Source: Sanderia malayensis
Lineage: Eukaryota > Cnidaria > Scyphozoa > Semaeostomeae > Pelagiidae
Direction: 5' to 3'
NCBI GenBank assembly: GCA_013076295.1
Contig: RQOL01000718.1
Location: 2,418,001-2,482,000, forward strand
Length of the DNA stretch: 64,000 bases
Position numbers and translations under genes: made by a program. Positions 32,901-46,111 of this stretch are shown here, piece after piece. The notes beneath the pieces were generated by a model. It searched no databases. It was not told the origin of the DNA and was given only the letters and a program-made list of their open reading frames with translations. Numbering within the stretch: the stretch's first letter is position 1; every line of letters begins with the position of its first letter.

Positions 32901-35542
32901 GCTTTCAAAAGCTGGTTCTCTGATCTTCTAAATGACCGGTGAATGCGATCTTGCTTAAGACGATCTCTTTGCATCATGTGTTCCTGGAGATGAAGCAATT
33001 GTAATAAACATTAATACTTAGATATATGAAGCTCCATCTGATAGGTATACAGTTTAATCTCGCGATCTCGAGCTCGATTACAATCTCGAACAGATTCCAT
33101 TTACCCTCGTTCTCTAGTTGGGTGAATTTAGTTCAGATATCTCGAACTCCCGCTATGTGGAACAAATTTTCATTTCCCCTGCGAGTTCAAGATAGCGAAA
33201 GTCGACTGTATCTGACTCTTTGAGAAAACTATACATGGGATTCTAAGATAAAGAATCTCGTTTTAACTGTGAGATTCCAGAAGATAAAAATCTTCTGGAA
33301 TCAATTTTTTCTTATACGCAGATTTCTCAACTCATGCATAGACAACTCTTACCTGTCTCATTAAGATTTGCTTGCATTTTTCCCTGAACATTGTCATGAC
33401 ATGCTTCTTTGCCCTCTCCATTGCCAACATGAATTCTTTTTGCCTGTCACGTTGAATTTTTGCCTCGCGTTGTTGAAAAGCAATATGCTCTTCGCGAAGC
33501 CGTCTCTCCTCTTCCTAAAATATCATCAATGAAACATGATACACCATCAGTACTTAGAGTAGAAGACAGTACATGAAACAGGAATGCAAGAGAATGGTTG
33601 CTGGATGATTTGCCTCACTGGCAATATGCCCCTTGTGCTATCCAACCCATCACATCCAACCTATCCAGCCCATCGCTTGTCAATCTGCCCACCCTATCTG
33701 CTCCACACTGAAAACACAACTCTCAAACATTAGTATATTGGGTAAAAATATTAATGCTTAACAGTGGAAGATTGAGTAAGACAATTTTAAAGAAATTATT
33801 TCCGATTCTTCATATGTCCCTTATGGAAATAGGCAGAGTGACTTAGTGGGGCAGAATGGAGAAGGGGCAGAAGACTGTAGAACGGTGAAAATACAAGAGA
33901 ATCAAATGGGAGCACTGGTGATTACAGAAAGAGCAGGAGGGACAGAAGGAGAGGAAGATAGCTCGAAAGAGGGGTTTATATATTTACCTGGACATCTTCC
34001 AGAGAAATGTCACCAATTTGAATTATTTCTTCTTCCACTCTTCGTTCAAATTCATCCAGATATGCAGATATTTCTTCATCTGCCATTTTTTGCTGCAATT
34101 CTACCACATATTTGTGCATTTCTTTCTGCTGAGCATTCTCATAGAGAGGCGGGGGTTGGGTTTTTGCCCCCAAACCAGAATCTTCATCTTCCACAGTCTT
34201 CATAAATTCATCAATATCTGGAACATCATCTGACTTTGGAACATCTGCAAAATTAAAAAACTTCAATAATAGCAACATGAATCTTCAATAGATTGAAGAG
34301 TGCAAAAGTCAGAAACATATTTATCTGATCAAACAAGTCAGGAAATTTTTGCTTATTACTCTACTGACCAGAAGCATCAATTAAGCATTTTAAAGGAAGT
34401 ATCAATGAATATATTAAATAATCACCTATTCCTTCATTCTCGCCATCATGGTCAGATATTTCACCTGAATCCATTGCACCTTTATTCATATCTTTATAGC
34501 TTTGCCAAGGATTTTCCAAATGATTTTCCTTATCTAGTTGGCTGTAATCATAAATACTTTCCATAGATTTATCTAAAATCATTTCCTCTTCCTTTTCAAA
34601 TTCCAATCCAGAATCCACCTCCATGGTATCTTCCTCGCCCTCTGGGACAGCATTTCGCCTCTTTGATTCCTCTTCATCTGGCTCTCGACTGGCATCTTGG
34701 ACGTCCGCATCAATCATTGCACTTGCTACTTGGTCTTTTATGTTAACCTGATCTGGTTCACTTGCACCAACCTCCTTTTGGGGCATGAAAAACACCATTT
34801 AGAATAAAACCTCTTAAGATATGCACCAATTTGGCTCAAGCTTGTGGTTTCATTCACTCATGAGCAATTTATATTATATTTTCATATTAAACCAAATTTT
34901 CATATTAAACCCAAGTTCAGCTATCTGCAACCTAATCAAATGCAACACCTAATCAACTTTCTCTCAGAACAGGATCACAACCTTGTAAACTGCTTCAATA
35001 CTCTGCTCTCTGGGCAATCAATGAACATAATAAAAATAAACAATATGTGCTTGTAAATCAGGGTTTGGATCAGGTTAGTGTTAGATTTGGGTAAGCTGAA
35101 TTAAATAATTAAATGCAATTGCAAATGATAAAAACACAGGCATGATTGACACATTATGTCAACTTACGTGGTCATCTGGTTGTTCTTGGAGTGGTTGATT
35201 TTCTTCATCTGGAGTTGGCTCAACCAGCGAAGGCTCCTTTCTCACTTGGTCCAATGCAGCCATACTTGAAATATCTTGAGCATCCTCAAAGCTTGGTGAT
35301 GATGATACTGCTGCCTGCTTAGAACTGTCATCCTCTCCAACCACAATAACGCTTGTCAGATCAGAATCTGAGCGTGCAAGTGGCTTGCGAGTGTCTTCTT
35401 CTTCGCCATTTTCTGCATGTCCTATATTCACTACCGACTGGACGTTAACTAGTTCTGTTTCTTCAACTTTCTTAGGCCTCTCTGTTGATGCAGTGCTTTT
35501 CCCCTTCTTGCCTTTCCCTTTGCGTCGCACTGTACTCTCCAT
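26965..35542 (-). CDS. Large four-pass membrane protein with C2-like region (paralogue B)
   Basis: Exons from the 5' end: 35542-35168, 34774-34426, 34244-33988, 33514-33353, 32983-32873, 32637-32496, 32178-32036, 31941-31772, 31415-31284, 30997-30715, 30441-30124, 29925-29786, 29687-29466, 29099-28845, 28388-28016, 27426-27271, 27168-26965, giving 1,263 codons. The first two exons encode an acidic, Lys/Ser-rich N-terminus without the 70-residue repeats. From DVPKSDD onward it aligns end to end with paralogue A: coiled coil, C2-like region (QPIQIKLKCLRGV, SRYILMASLYSRL, GMVLMFELFILRG), linker and four membrane segments. Both keep RLHNNGRMMDIYWRLHG-type and LRLHNGAIVE-type motifs. The start ATG at 35542 is the first one in frame, and an upstream noncoding exon is likely. 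The second exon could begin at 34771 instead. Confidence 0.85.
27560..27990. repeat. 31-bp minisatellite, about 13 copies
   Basis: The unit CAATGCTTGGTAGAGCAAGC then AAATGCTGGAA recurs with small changes through the intron 27427-28015 of paralogue B. Long minus-strand frames rich in ALFQHLLALPSIV are translations of it and are not genes. Confidence 0.95.
28440..28525 (+). repeat. tRNA-like sequence with a hairpin, possible SINE relic
   Basis: ACCGAGTGGTTAGGTCGCTC resembles a Leu/Ser-type A box and GGGTTCAAGAC a B box about 45 bases on. Between them CCACAGCTCTC pairs perfectly with GAGAGCTGTGG. No acceptor stem closes, so it is not a working tRNA. Confidence 0.35.
29147..29251. mobile_element. 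105-bp MITE, copy 1 of a two-copy family
   Basis: The ends GACTCGCTACATTACG and CGCAATGTAGTGAGTC are inverted repeats, with TA on both outer sides (29145-29146 and 29252-29253). It sits in an intron of paralogue B. A related copy lies in KDM1B. Confidence 0.75.
31531..31742. repeat. 32-bp minisatellite
   Basis: GAGAGAATCAAGAGGGAGAA then TAAGGAGAAATA recurs about every 32 bases in intron 31416-31771 of paralogue B. Confidence 0.9.
32218..32345. repeat. ~45-bp tandem repeat, about 3 copies
   Basis: Purine-rich units share GGGCCAGAGGGA and GGGGGATCCACGG. They lie in the intron 32179-32495 of paralogue B. Confidence 0.75.
33050..33208. mobile_element. 159-bp MITE with CAGT ends and TA duplication
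   Basis: The left end CAGTTTAATCTCGCGATCTCG and the right end are imperfect inverted repeats. TA lies outside each end (33048-33049, 33209-33210). Intron 32984-33352 of paralogue B. Confidence 0.6.
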
Positions 35543-36083
35543 GTCTATTGACAAATCTTGGCCTAATGCCTGGAACTTGTAGAAATAAGTTCCCGGGCAC
35601 AGTTACGAGTAAATGAAAATGAAAACGACCAATAAAAATAACTAAATTCAAGAATAACACAAAATAACAGATCACCACATGTATAACTGACGCAAATTTA
35701 ACTCCTGAAATTCAATGAACTTGCCTCCATCTTTTTTTCAAGTAACCATAGAAATACCACTTCCCACTCTTCAAACAAATTTCAATAGAAAATTCTTGAC
35801 AATGACTTTTATTTATCAAAACCAAATGACGACCTTTCTTGTCAGCAGTTTCATTTTCTTTACCATCCCTTGGTTGTATATCAATGTGAAATATAAACAC
35901 TTGCAGTACACAGACAAAAAAACAAAGCTTAACGGCATCATTTGTAAATTTACCAAAAAACAAAAATGCTATCATATAAGTTTAAGTTAGCACTATATAG
36001 TCATCTTTCCTTCTAAAGTGCTTTCTATGAAAAAACGCAAAGATGTTCATTGGAATCTTAATTAATTCTAGCATATTTGTCCG
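35543..36083. other. Spacer between paralogue B and eEF1A
   Basis: AT-rich with no gene seen. On the minus strand TTCTACAAGTTCCAG at about 35572-35586 could be an acceptor for a 5' noncoding exon of paralogue B. The eEF1A 3' UTR must also lie here. Confidence 0.35.
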
Positions 36084-37822
<1,739 letters not shown>

Positions 37823-38326
37823 TCAAATCAAAGCTAAAAGGGCAAACTACAAAAAAAATACAAATTTACCAAAAAGTGATTATTAAGTTCAAAAGAAGGC
37901 TCTAAACTGGTAAACAATCTAAATACGCTAAAAATATGATAAAGTAAAGTGCGAGACACGTGCAATAAAGGCCCCTGCGAAGGAGACGGTGGGTCAACCA
38001 AAACGTTTGCGAATCGCCAGAAACACGTTTTTCGGAGAAAAGAAATGGTCGATACTTCGAGACATTCAATGCAGGGGCAAATCTTTAAAATCCAACTTAG
38101 AACATATTCACCAAATACAAATCAGATTTTATTGAGGTGAATCGGCTCGAGTTGCAAGTAAAGCAGAAGATATCTGCTATGACTAATGGCTGGTAAGGGT
38201 GGAATGACAATGCCGAAAATTGACGATGATAAATTTTCTCGGAGAATAAAATTATTCCGAATGAAACAGCCCGAGCCCGAGAAATTGTAAAAAAGGAACA
38301 TCTCTTGTGTAGCTTAAGACCCTAAC

Positions 38327-38412
38327 CTGGGTTTTCGATAACTTGTGTCCCTAATAACGAAGGTCTTTGTGAACAACGAAAGCAGGATTTGAGAAATTTC
38401 CTGTCGGAAGAG
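38327..38412 (-). other. Putative eEF1A 5' noncoding exon with TOP start
   Basis: On the minus strand a pyrimidine tract CTCTCTTCC (38416-38408) follows the TATA-like box by about 20 bases. An exon then runs to a donor CCCAG|GTTAGG with its last base at 38327. eEF1A mRNAs classically begin with a 5' terminal oligopyrimidine tract that couples translation to TOR signalling. An intron to about 37830 would follow. The exact start base is inferred. Confidence 0.55.
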
Positions 38413-38426
38413 AGAGCCATGCCCAA

Positions 38427-38434
38427 GATATAAA
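38427..38434 (-). promoter_or_regulatory. TATA-like box of eEF1A
   Basis: TTTATATC on the minus strand, upstream of the pyrimidine tract at a spacing slightly shorter than the usual 25-30 bases. Confidence 0.5.
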
Positions 38435-39571
38435 GGGACGAAAATTCATACAACTTCCCGATAAATAGCAAAAAATACCTCAGAATAGTCATAAAATATT
38501 AATCATAAAGGTAAAACAGAATATTAAATAATTAAAATAGCCAGCAAGAAGGCTGTGAGCAATTCTCAACAGCCTTGCAAACAAAGATGGCCTAAATGTT
38601 AAATTTTCTTCGAAACGTTAAGACCTTTTCAACGTTGATCATGAATAAAAATCGACTCAAAATTCAAATAGTATATAAATTTAGCAACATCCAACGTTAC
38701 AATCGAAATAGTTTTGAAATAAATAAAAAGCTTGAACAGATGCAACTGGATACAATATGTAAGGTCGTAACGTAAAATTTTTCCTACCTTGCTTGGTCTT
38801 GCAGGCCAATGAAAAAGGTAGATCACGTGCGACAAAATGATTAAATAGGCAAGTCGCTCCAGAGAACAATAGAATATTCCAAATATGGTAGCCAAGATGA
38901 CGTGTCTTTCATAAGCATGGTGCAACATAAAAATTACGTCACTTCATATAACAATAGCATAAATATGGCTCCAGCTTGAATAGAATGGAATAGAAAGCAA
39001 AAACATCGCTGAAAAACAAAAGTTTTCTTTGGGAAGGTGTTATAAGGCTTTCTACCCCTTGTTAGGGAACTTCTTAATGGTTTCATCAGCCATGCGTTTC
39101 GGAAAACCTGTTTTCCCATGATACAAAAATGCAATGGTGCATTTCTATAGCAGCATATGTTTTCCAGGTGTTCACCGAAATGGCTTTACACAATTTCTAT
39201 ACCTGTAATCCTCTAATTACATAATTCAATATAACATCTAGAATAATCAAAGACTGCAAAGCACCAATTAATATACTTTAGTGGTTTAGAATTTTATCCT
39301 CACTCCAATCATTATACACCTTTAATTACACTTGACAGTTGACATAAATAACTACGTTTAAAGACTAATTCAAACGATGAAAAGTTGATTGTAAGATCGA
39401 GATTTCATTGTTGAAATGTTAGCAACCCAACAGCTAATTCGTTCTAATGTCATTCATTAGCTCATTTCTATTTTGACCTGACTTGCGACTAACAAAAAAG
39501 GCAACCCTCCATGAAATCTCAAGAAATCCTTTTGTAGAGTTATCAAACTTGCATTATTCTGCATCTCAGTG
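38435..39571. other. Intergenic region upstream of eEF1A, no gene seen
   Basis: About 1.1 kb, AT-rich. Several short open frames have no recognisable content. It should hold the eEF1A promoter and the 3' UTR of SNAPC5. Confidence 0.4.
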
Positions 39572-39763
39572 CTATTCATTTTGGTTTCGATTTGAAGAAT
39601 CGTCAATGCTTTCTTTTCCTTTGCTGTTTATGATTTTCAGCAAAGCTGCTTCCTCGATTTTCAACAGCTTAAGCTGTTTTTCAAACTTCTCTTGCATGTG
39701 TGTAAGATATTCTTCTTCCTTTCTTAAATTTTCTAGGTGTGTATCACATATGGTAGACATCAC
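39572..39763 (-). CDS. SNAPC5: snRNA-activating protein complex subunit 5 (SNAP19)
   Basis: A single open frame of 63 codons that begins MMSTICDTHLENLRKEEEYL. The stretch from LRKEEE through LLKIEEAALLKIINSKGKES matches the human SNAPC5 core (LRKEEE, LNRLKVEELALQSMISS) in residue order and spacing. The protein is a short coiled coil that helps hold together the SNAPc complex, which binds the proximal element of snRNA promoters for pol II and pol III. The human protein is 98 residues with an acidic tail; this one stops early after IDDSSNRNQNE. It is divergent and head to head with KDM1B. Confidence 0.7.
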   Translation of the reverse strand: MMSTICDTHLENLRKEEEYLTHMQEKFEKQLKLLKIEEAALLKIINSKGKESIDDSSNRNQNE

Positions 39764-40083
39764 GGAGAACTTAGTTTATATCAGAACATAAATCATCCCT
39801 TTACAGTTTCCAATTAATCGTAAGACAAAATGTAATGACAAATTAGGCCCAGCACACGACAACAAAAATCAAGTTAGACGAATAGTGATTTTGAAAGTGA
39901 CGAATGTGAAACTGAGTCCAGTCCAGTCGTATATTCGTCTAAAACCTGGAATGGATGGACGTGCGTGGTTTTGTGTTTGTCAAACATGAGAGGAAAGTGT
40001 GCCAATAAATAAAATTTGTTAATTTAAATGCATCATTCTGCACTATTTATCTGAACCTTTCTTGACTTTGGAACCTCAACTAA
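39764..40083. promoter_or_regulatory. Bidirectional promoter interval SNAPC5/KDM1B
   Basis: Only 320 bases separate the two divergent start codons, so both genes must use promoters within or overlapping this interval. I see no TATA box I would rely on. Confidence 0.55.
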
Positions 40084-43000
40084 ATGGATGATAGTAAACG
40101 CGGAGCTCGACGTAGAAGCTGTAGAACGCCTAAAAGGAAAAAAGGAAGCCAGGAGGCTGAGGAATGGTGGCCAATGTTGAAAAAGACCCACAGAAAATGC
40201 GAGAAGGTTGGGTGCCCAGCTGAGAAACCCACGTGTTTTGCCAATGTTGCATCTGGGTAAGCGGAGAACAAATCCATTTGTCTATTCTTCTATTCATCTT
40301 TTTTCATTTATGGATTTTCTTTACAAAATATGTTAATTTTTATGTCTTTAAGATGTTGCAAAGATGGGTATACTTCAAGGTGGTACCACATGTCAAACAC
40401 AGAACATTTCTGCAATGAATGTTTTGAATATTTCTACAGAAGGTAAATGCATAGTGTGTTGGGTATTCACATTTGATAAGCTACTACTACTTGCACCATT
40501 ATGCCCTTAATGTATCATTGGAATCATTCCTGTGTTGTCCTTTTTGAGCTCTATATCTGACAATGGCACTGCAGATTGGAAATGAGCAATTAAACAATGG
40601 AAGAGAACAATATAAGTACCATGTAGAGAGGTTCTCAGCTTTTCCTTTGCAAGTGAACTGAGGTGTCCATTGTTTGTTTTTAGTCACAAAGATGGTAATG
40701 TTAAATTCACAGACTGGAAACTGGCAAGTGCAGCAAATTGTCAAAAAGAACTGTCATTGAAGTTCTTTTTTGCTGAAGAGGTCCTTCCTTACTGGGCAAA
40801 TTGTATAAAGTGCAGGAAATGGAGACAAGCTTCAAACAAATCTTTTCAGAATGGAGTTATTGACTCACAATGGGAATGCTCAGAGGTAAATTTACATATT
40901 ATCGTGTTGTATAGCTATGTTCTTATCATCCTCAACAAATTTATTTATTCTGCAAATAGGTACTATAGGTACTTTGTTTTTCATGTATTTTAGATGAATG
41001 GGGCTAGCTGTAGCAACCCAGAGGATGAGGTAACAAACAATTTTACAAGACCTGTAATTATCGCTCAAACTTTGTTGTCAGCTTACTGACTTGAATGATT
41101 TGCAGAGTTTTGTTAAGTATTTTCCACTTGCAGTTTATTTCTGAGGCTCGGTCAATATCATGGCTTAAGACAATGACCTACCTTCCGCTGCTAAAGTTTA
41201 ACTCACCATTCACAGCATTAAAAGAATACTACTGTGATGGTGTTGGTTTCAGTCCTGCATCTATCAGCCTTGAAATGCCCAATGGTAAGATTTATCTATG
41301 CTATCTTTAACCAACTCTATTAACGGACATCTCTACATGCAGCAGAACAACTAACAAATATTTTTCTCTCATTCTTAAAGTTGGTCATCTTTTAGCAAAT
41401 GCAACCTTTATGCAATTTGACTCTTTCAGGCTACACAGACACTCCTAAAGATTTCATACAGCCGTTCTACCATCCAAGTGATGCTCCAAGAGCTGGTTGC
41501 TATAATCCAGATATTATGTTGCAAGATGAGAGAGAAGCCTTTCCAGATTTAGTAGCGTAAGGCATTTCAGCACTGTATATAGCATTATTGATTTGGGTAT
41601 GTTTTAGTTGTTAATGTCAACCTATTGTTTTTCAGGCAGCCCTGGGTATATCTGGGATTACGAAACCTTGTCATATCACTTTGGAACACAAATTTTAAGG
41701 TAATAAAACTAAGATAGAGGCAAAACATAGCCACAACATTCATTGCATGTAGATCTAAACAAATCTCTTACTTTTTGGTTATCATAAAAGCTCTATTAGG
41801 CTACATTTCAGAAGAGGTATTAGAGAGGTTGATTTATTAGAAAGAAGGGGCTTAATAGAGTTTTTACTGTACTGTCAACATTATAATCAGTTACTTGTTC
41901 AAAATTACCATTATTGTTTTTTCTTGAAGGAATTCTATTCACTAGAGAAATGCTTGCAACATGTTGTTGTGCGTGGGACTGTGAGAATTACGCTTTGTGA
42001 AATACTCAAGCAAGTGCTGGATTTTCTAACTCTAAAAGGAAAGATAAACTTTGGTGTCATCTCAAACATCCCTGCAGGTCAACTGTTAAATGGAGGTGGC
42101 CATTTCAAGGTATACATTGTGAGCTTTTCACATTACATTATTCAGTGTCACTACTGCGTGGAGGATAGACCTAGTAATTTATTTAATTTCAATGAGAAAC
42201 TATAAAGTGGGGTGGGTAAGGATGTGCTGCATAATGTTTCACCATTGGTGAAAGACTTGGTATCTAAAAGTTCCCTTTCTTCCCCCCACTTTTTCAGACT
42301 TTCTGCCGTCATTGTTGTTGTTATGTTACTCTGCTTTAAGTAACACTTCATTGTTTATATGTTCTGTGTTTAGGGATCTGTTGTTGTTATTGGCGCTGGT
42401 GTAGCTGGGGTAACTGCTGCTAAACAGTTAGAAAGAGCTGGCTGCAAGGTTCTAATATCAAATGTTTCTTTTAACTTCTCATCATCTTTTGATTTTTTCT
42501 TTTGCGGTGGTATAAAGTGTTGGCTATCTAATTCTCGAGTTTGCAAAAAGTAATTTGTTGAAATTAGAGAGAAGCTCGAAAGAAAAGGGGCTAAAGATAG
42601 AGAGATTCTATTTAACACGCTGTGAATATTTTCTTCCCCAGGTGAAAGTTTTGGAGGCGAGAGATGACATTGGTGGAAGGGTTAAGGATGATAATACGCT
42701 GGGAGTTTGTGTCAGCAAAGGGCCTCAAATTATAACTGGATACATCAACAATCCTCTATCGATTGTTTGTGAGCAAGTAAGTTGAAACTCACTACCTTCA
42801 TTTGTGTAGTCTAATCTACTGAAAGCACTAATGGCGTCTGAGTTTGTTTCTTGTCTCATTTTCATACTCAGATTGACAACAGGCTTCGAATTCTGCGACC
42901 GAAATGTAATTTACTGAGCTCCGAAGGAAAGATTGCAGACGAAGACGTCGACCAGAAAGTCGAGCTTTATTTCAATTTGATGTTGGAATCTCTCGAGGAA

Positions 43001-45743
43001 TTGAAAAATGAAGGCAGTGATACAACACAATACGATTCGCTCAAAGGTATCTTCACTATCCCAACTCCGTCATTTGATTAACATTTGTTAGTGAACACAT
43101 TGCTTATTGCTTACTTACTTACTGGGCAGATTTTTAGAAGTATTTTGCTGTAAATAAAACCGCTCTCTTCCTAGACTCAATCGATATGCGAAAGAAAGAC
43201 CTTGAAGCACAGATCTACAGAGAACTAACAGAGGTTGGTATCTATGCAGGAATTCGATGAATTCGTCATACTCTTCTCGAATTTCGAATCTCTGGCTTAT
43301 TTTTCTTCTTTGCACAAAGGAGGAGAATTGTTTAATCGAATTCCACTTGGCCAATTTGGAGTTTGCATGCGGGGCCTCGCTTGAGAACATATCAGCCATG
43401 CACTGGAATCAGAACGAGTCTACGTTACAATATAGCGGTGAGCATGCGTGGGTTGATAAGGGATTCAAGTATCTTCTTCAGAAGTTATCAGAAGGACTGG
43501 ATATCAGGCTATGCAGTGAGGTATTTATTGACCCACGCCATTGTGATTATATGCTGAGACTTATACTTACCATTTCACATTTTGTCATGTATCACTAGCA
43601 ATAAACGATACAAAGCCAAGTATTTTCTAATTTTAAGCATACCCCATATTTAGGTATAAGCATATTTAAGTATATTAATAATTTTGTATTGCACAGCAAT
43701 CCGCATAGGGTTTTACTTGTAAACGACCTAATAAGTCAGGTGTTAGTGAACCAGTTTTTTTAATGAATTTTCGTATGTTATTTTTAGGTGACCTCAATTG
43801 ATTATTCAAATGAAGAAGTCAAAGTCTGTTGTAATAATGGCGAAGAATACACGGCAGATAAGGTTATAATCCATCATTGAATCACCCCCAATTATTACGT
43901 CACTTGATATTTTATTTCAAGGGGTGATGTGGTGAATTTGGCTGCAATATTGTTGCATATTGCTTTATCTTGTGGAATTATGTCATTTCATACTCTTTAT
44001 CGTTGTGCTAATAGCTATCCAAGGTGTAGACTGCCGAATGTACGTTATTATAACTCTCTTTTCTATAAGGTCATAGTTACAGTTCCTTTGTCAATGCTAC
44101 AAAAGGAAAAAATCAAATTCAAACCTGTTTTGCCTGTTGCTAAAAAGAAGGCTATTTCTAATCTTGGAGCAGGATTAATCGAGAAGGTAAAGCCATAAAG
44201 CATGAAGGCTTTCTCGAGCCTAACTTTTATCTGCGTTCAACTATGTACACTCATTTCTACTCATATCTTTTACACTAATTTCGGTGCACTTATTTCTATA
44301 CCCATCGCTATGCACCATGTTCATGCACATCTCCATACACTCATTTTTATACACACCTCTGTGCACTTATTTTATTTACATTTCTACACACTGCATACAT
44401 ATTTTTTCTTCTGATATTTGTAGTCACTCTATCAGTAGACCACTGTGTCAAGTGAATGGCGTAAGATTGAATCAACACATTTAAGTTTTGTTTGTTACCG
44501 CAGGTTGCAATGAAATTTAAAAATAATTTTTGGAAGAAGAAGATCGAGAAGGCAGATTATTTTGGTCGAGTGCCAGATTCGTGCGATGGTCGAGGCTTTT
44601 CCTGTCTCTTCTACGATGTTTCAGACGAGGTAATGTTTGTCTTATGCGCGCCACAGTTGAGAGACATGTATTTTTTACATATACATATCTCTATGTATAT
44701 GCTATGTATGCATTTATATTTATATATAGTAGCGATCAATGCTCATTATATATATATATATATTTCAATGTATATTCAAAAGACAAGAATGGACTGCAGT
44801 TGTTGTTGATATCATACATCTGTTTTATTTTGTATTCAGTCAAACTTTGTTCTGATGTCACTCATAGCTGGCAAGGCGGTGGAAGAAATGTCAAATAAGA
44901 GCGACAAGCAAGTAATCACCGAATGTATACAAGTTCTATCGAAGATGTTTCCAGAAGAGGTTGGTTGATATTTTTTAGCGTTAGTTGTTCATCGAATTAA
45001 CATACTGTGTACTATTAACACTTGCAACAGCATAGATCTGGACTCACTACATTGCGTCCCAGCAGTGCCTCGCTCACAACTCCTCAACACAAGGCATAGG
45101 GACGCATTGTAGTGAGTCTAGTATCGATCAATACTCGTTCATTTTAATTTAGATAACAATAAATGAGCTTTATCTATTAATTTTATTTGTTGGCTTTATC
45201 CCTTAGAAGATCAGCAGTCCAGAAAAGTATTTTGTCAGTCGGTGGAGCAAGGAAGAAAACATAGAAATGACCTACTCGTATGTTGGCTTGAATGGGTGCG
45301 GAGATGATTACGACAAATTGGCGGAAGACATCGATGGAAAACTGTTCTTCGCTGGAGAGGTATGTGAAATTGAATAGTTCGTATACGTGGGCGGACCTTT
45401 GTGGTATCATTATTCCTGGGTACTGCGCAGGAGCATCGTAATTGTATTTGATATCGAATTATAGTGCATTTAGTTCGATTAACGAACCTTAATTTTTTTA
45501 CAGTGACTTTATTACAGTCACGTAGGTTGACATGACTTACGTTACTGCAGTCAACTATACTTGTCAAAAACTATTCAATTATTCAAGTAGTGGTAGTTAT
45601 GGATAGATGTTCATTACCTGATTCTCGTGGTTTATTTCCTGCTTTATGTTTTCTTCTAGGCTACAAATCGAGGATATCCACAAACCGTCACGGGAGCTTT
45701 CATCAGTGGCATACGAGAAGCGGAGAAAATTTTGACAAGGTAG
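40084..45743 (+). CDS. KDM1B: Lysine-specific histone demethylase 1B (LSD2)
   Basis: Exons: 40084-40256, 40353-40442, 40684-40885, 40994-41029, 41134-41284, 41430-41556, 41636-41699, 41930-42109, 42374-42448, 42642-42776, 42872-43046, 43175-43233, 43320-43520, 43788-43862, 44070-44186, 44504-44629, 44840-44959, 45207-45359, 45660-45743. They give 780 residues (human 822). A TAA directly precedes the ATG in frame. Domains: basic N-terminus; C4H2C2 zinc finger (about 43-90); CW finger ([12 protein letters not shown] and WECS); SWIRM (about 190-380); amine oxidase with the FAD motif [17 protein letters not shown] and the C-terminal [19 protein letters not shown]. It removes H3K4me1/2 methyl groups using FAD. 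A lysine matching the LSD1 catalytic Lys661 lies in LIEKVAMKF. The double zinc finger separates it from KDM1A. Confidence 0.95.
41785..41869. mobile_element. Small MITE remnant in a KDM1B intron
   Basis: AAAAGCTCTATTAGGC and GCTTAATAGAGTTTTTACTG are imperfect inverted ends, with TA following at 41870-41871. It shares the ACTG|TA end and AAGCCCC words with other repeats in the window. Confidence 0.4.
45041..45118. mobile_element. 78-bp MITE, copy 2 of a two-copy family
   Basis: The ends GACTCACTACATTGCGTCCC and GGGACGCATTGTAGTGAGTC are perfect 20-base inverted repeats. TA follows on the right (45119-45120) while TG precedes on the left, a likely point change. It matches the element at 29147-29251. 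Intron 44960-45206 of KDM1B. Confidence 0.75.
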
Positions 45744-46094
45744 AAGAATGGTTTTTACTTCAAGCCAAGCATCAAACGTCTTATAGTAGAGCAGCTGAAC
45801 ATGACAAAAAATGTCCCTTGTTTTTATCTAATTGAATCTAATGCAAATTCTATTTATTTTTTTGCATTTATCTGAAAATATATCGTATTTTAAATTATTC
45901 TTTGGCATTATGCATTATGTATTGAAGCAAAGATACTGGTTTGTAATCATGGCACCATCATTTTTGACCAATAATTTTTATTACAGCATTTTTGTGTATG
46001 ATTAACTCGACAAGGAACATTTAAATCAGATAGGAAAGGAATAACATTTTGATAAGATACTAACAATAGACATACACGCAATTTTTTATTATTT

Positions 46095-46111
46095 AATAAA
46101 TAATATTTATT
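46095..46111. promoter_or_regulatory. Facing polyadenylation signals of KDM1B and TIMM29
   Basis: Plus-strand AATAAA at 46095-46100 serves KDM1B. The minus-strand AATAAA at 46111-46106 directly abuts the TIMM29 stop codon. The convergent transcripts probably overlap at their ends. Confidence 0.55.

Noticed and set aside
44202..44484. Plus frames with [10 protein letters not shown] and [14 protein letters not shown] repeats in a KDM1B intron
   Set aside because: Simple CTCATTTCTACAC-type sequence between well-defined exons; not coding.
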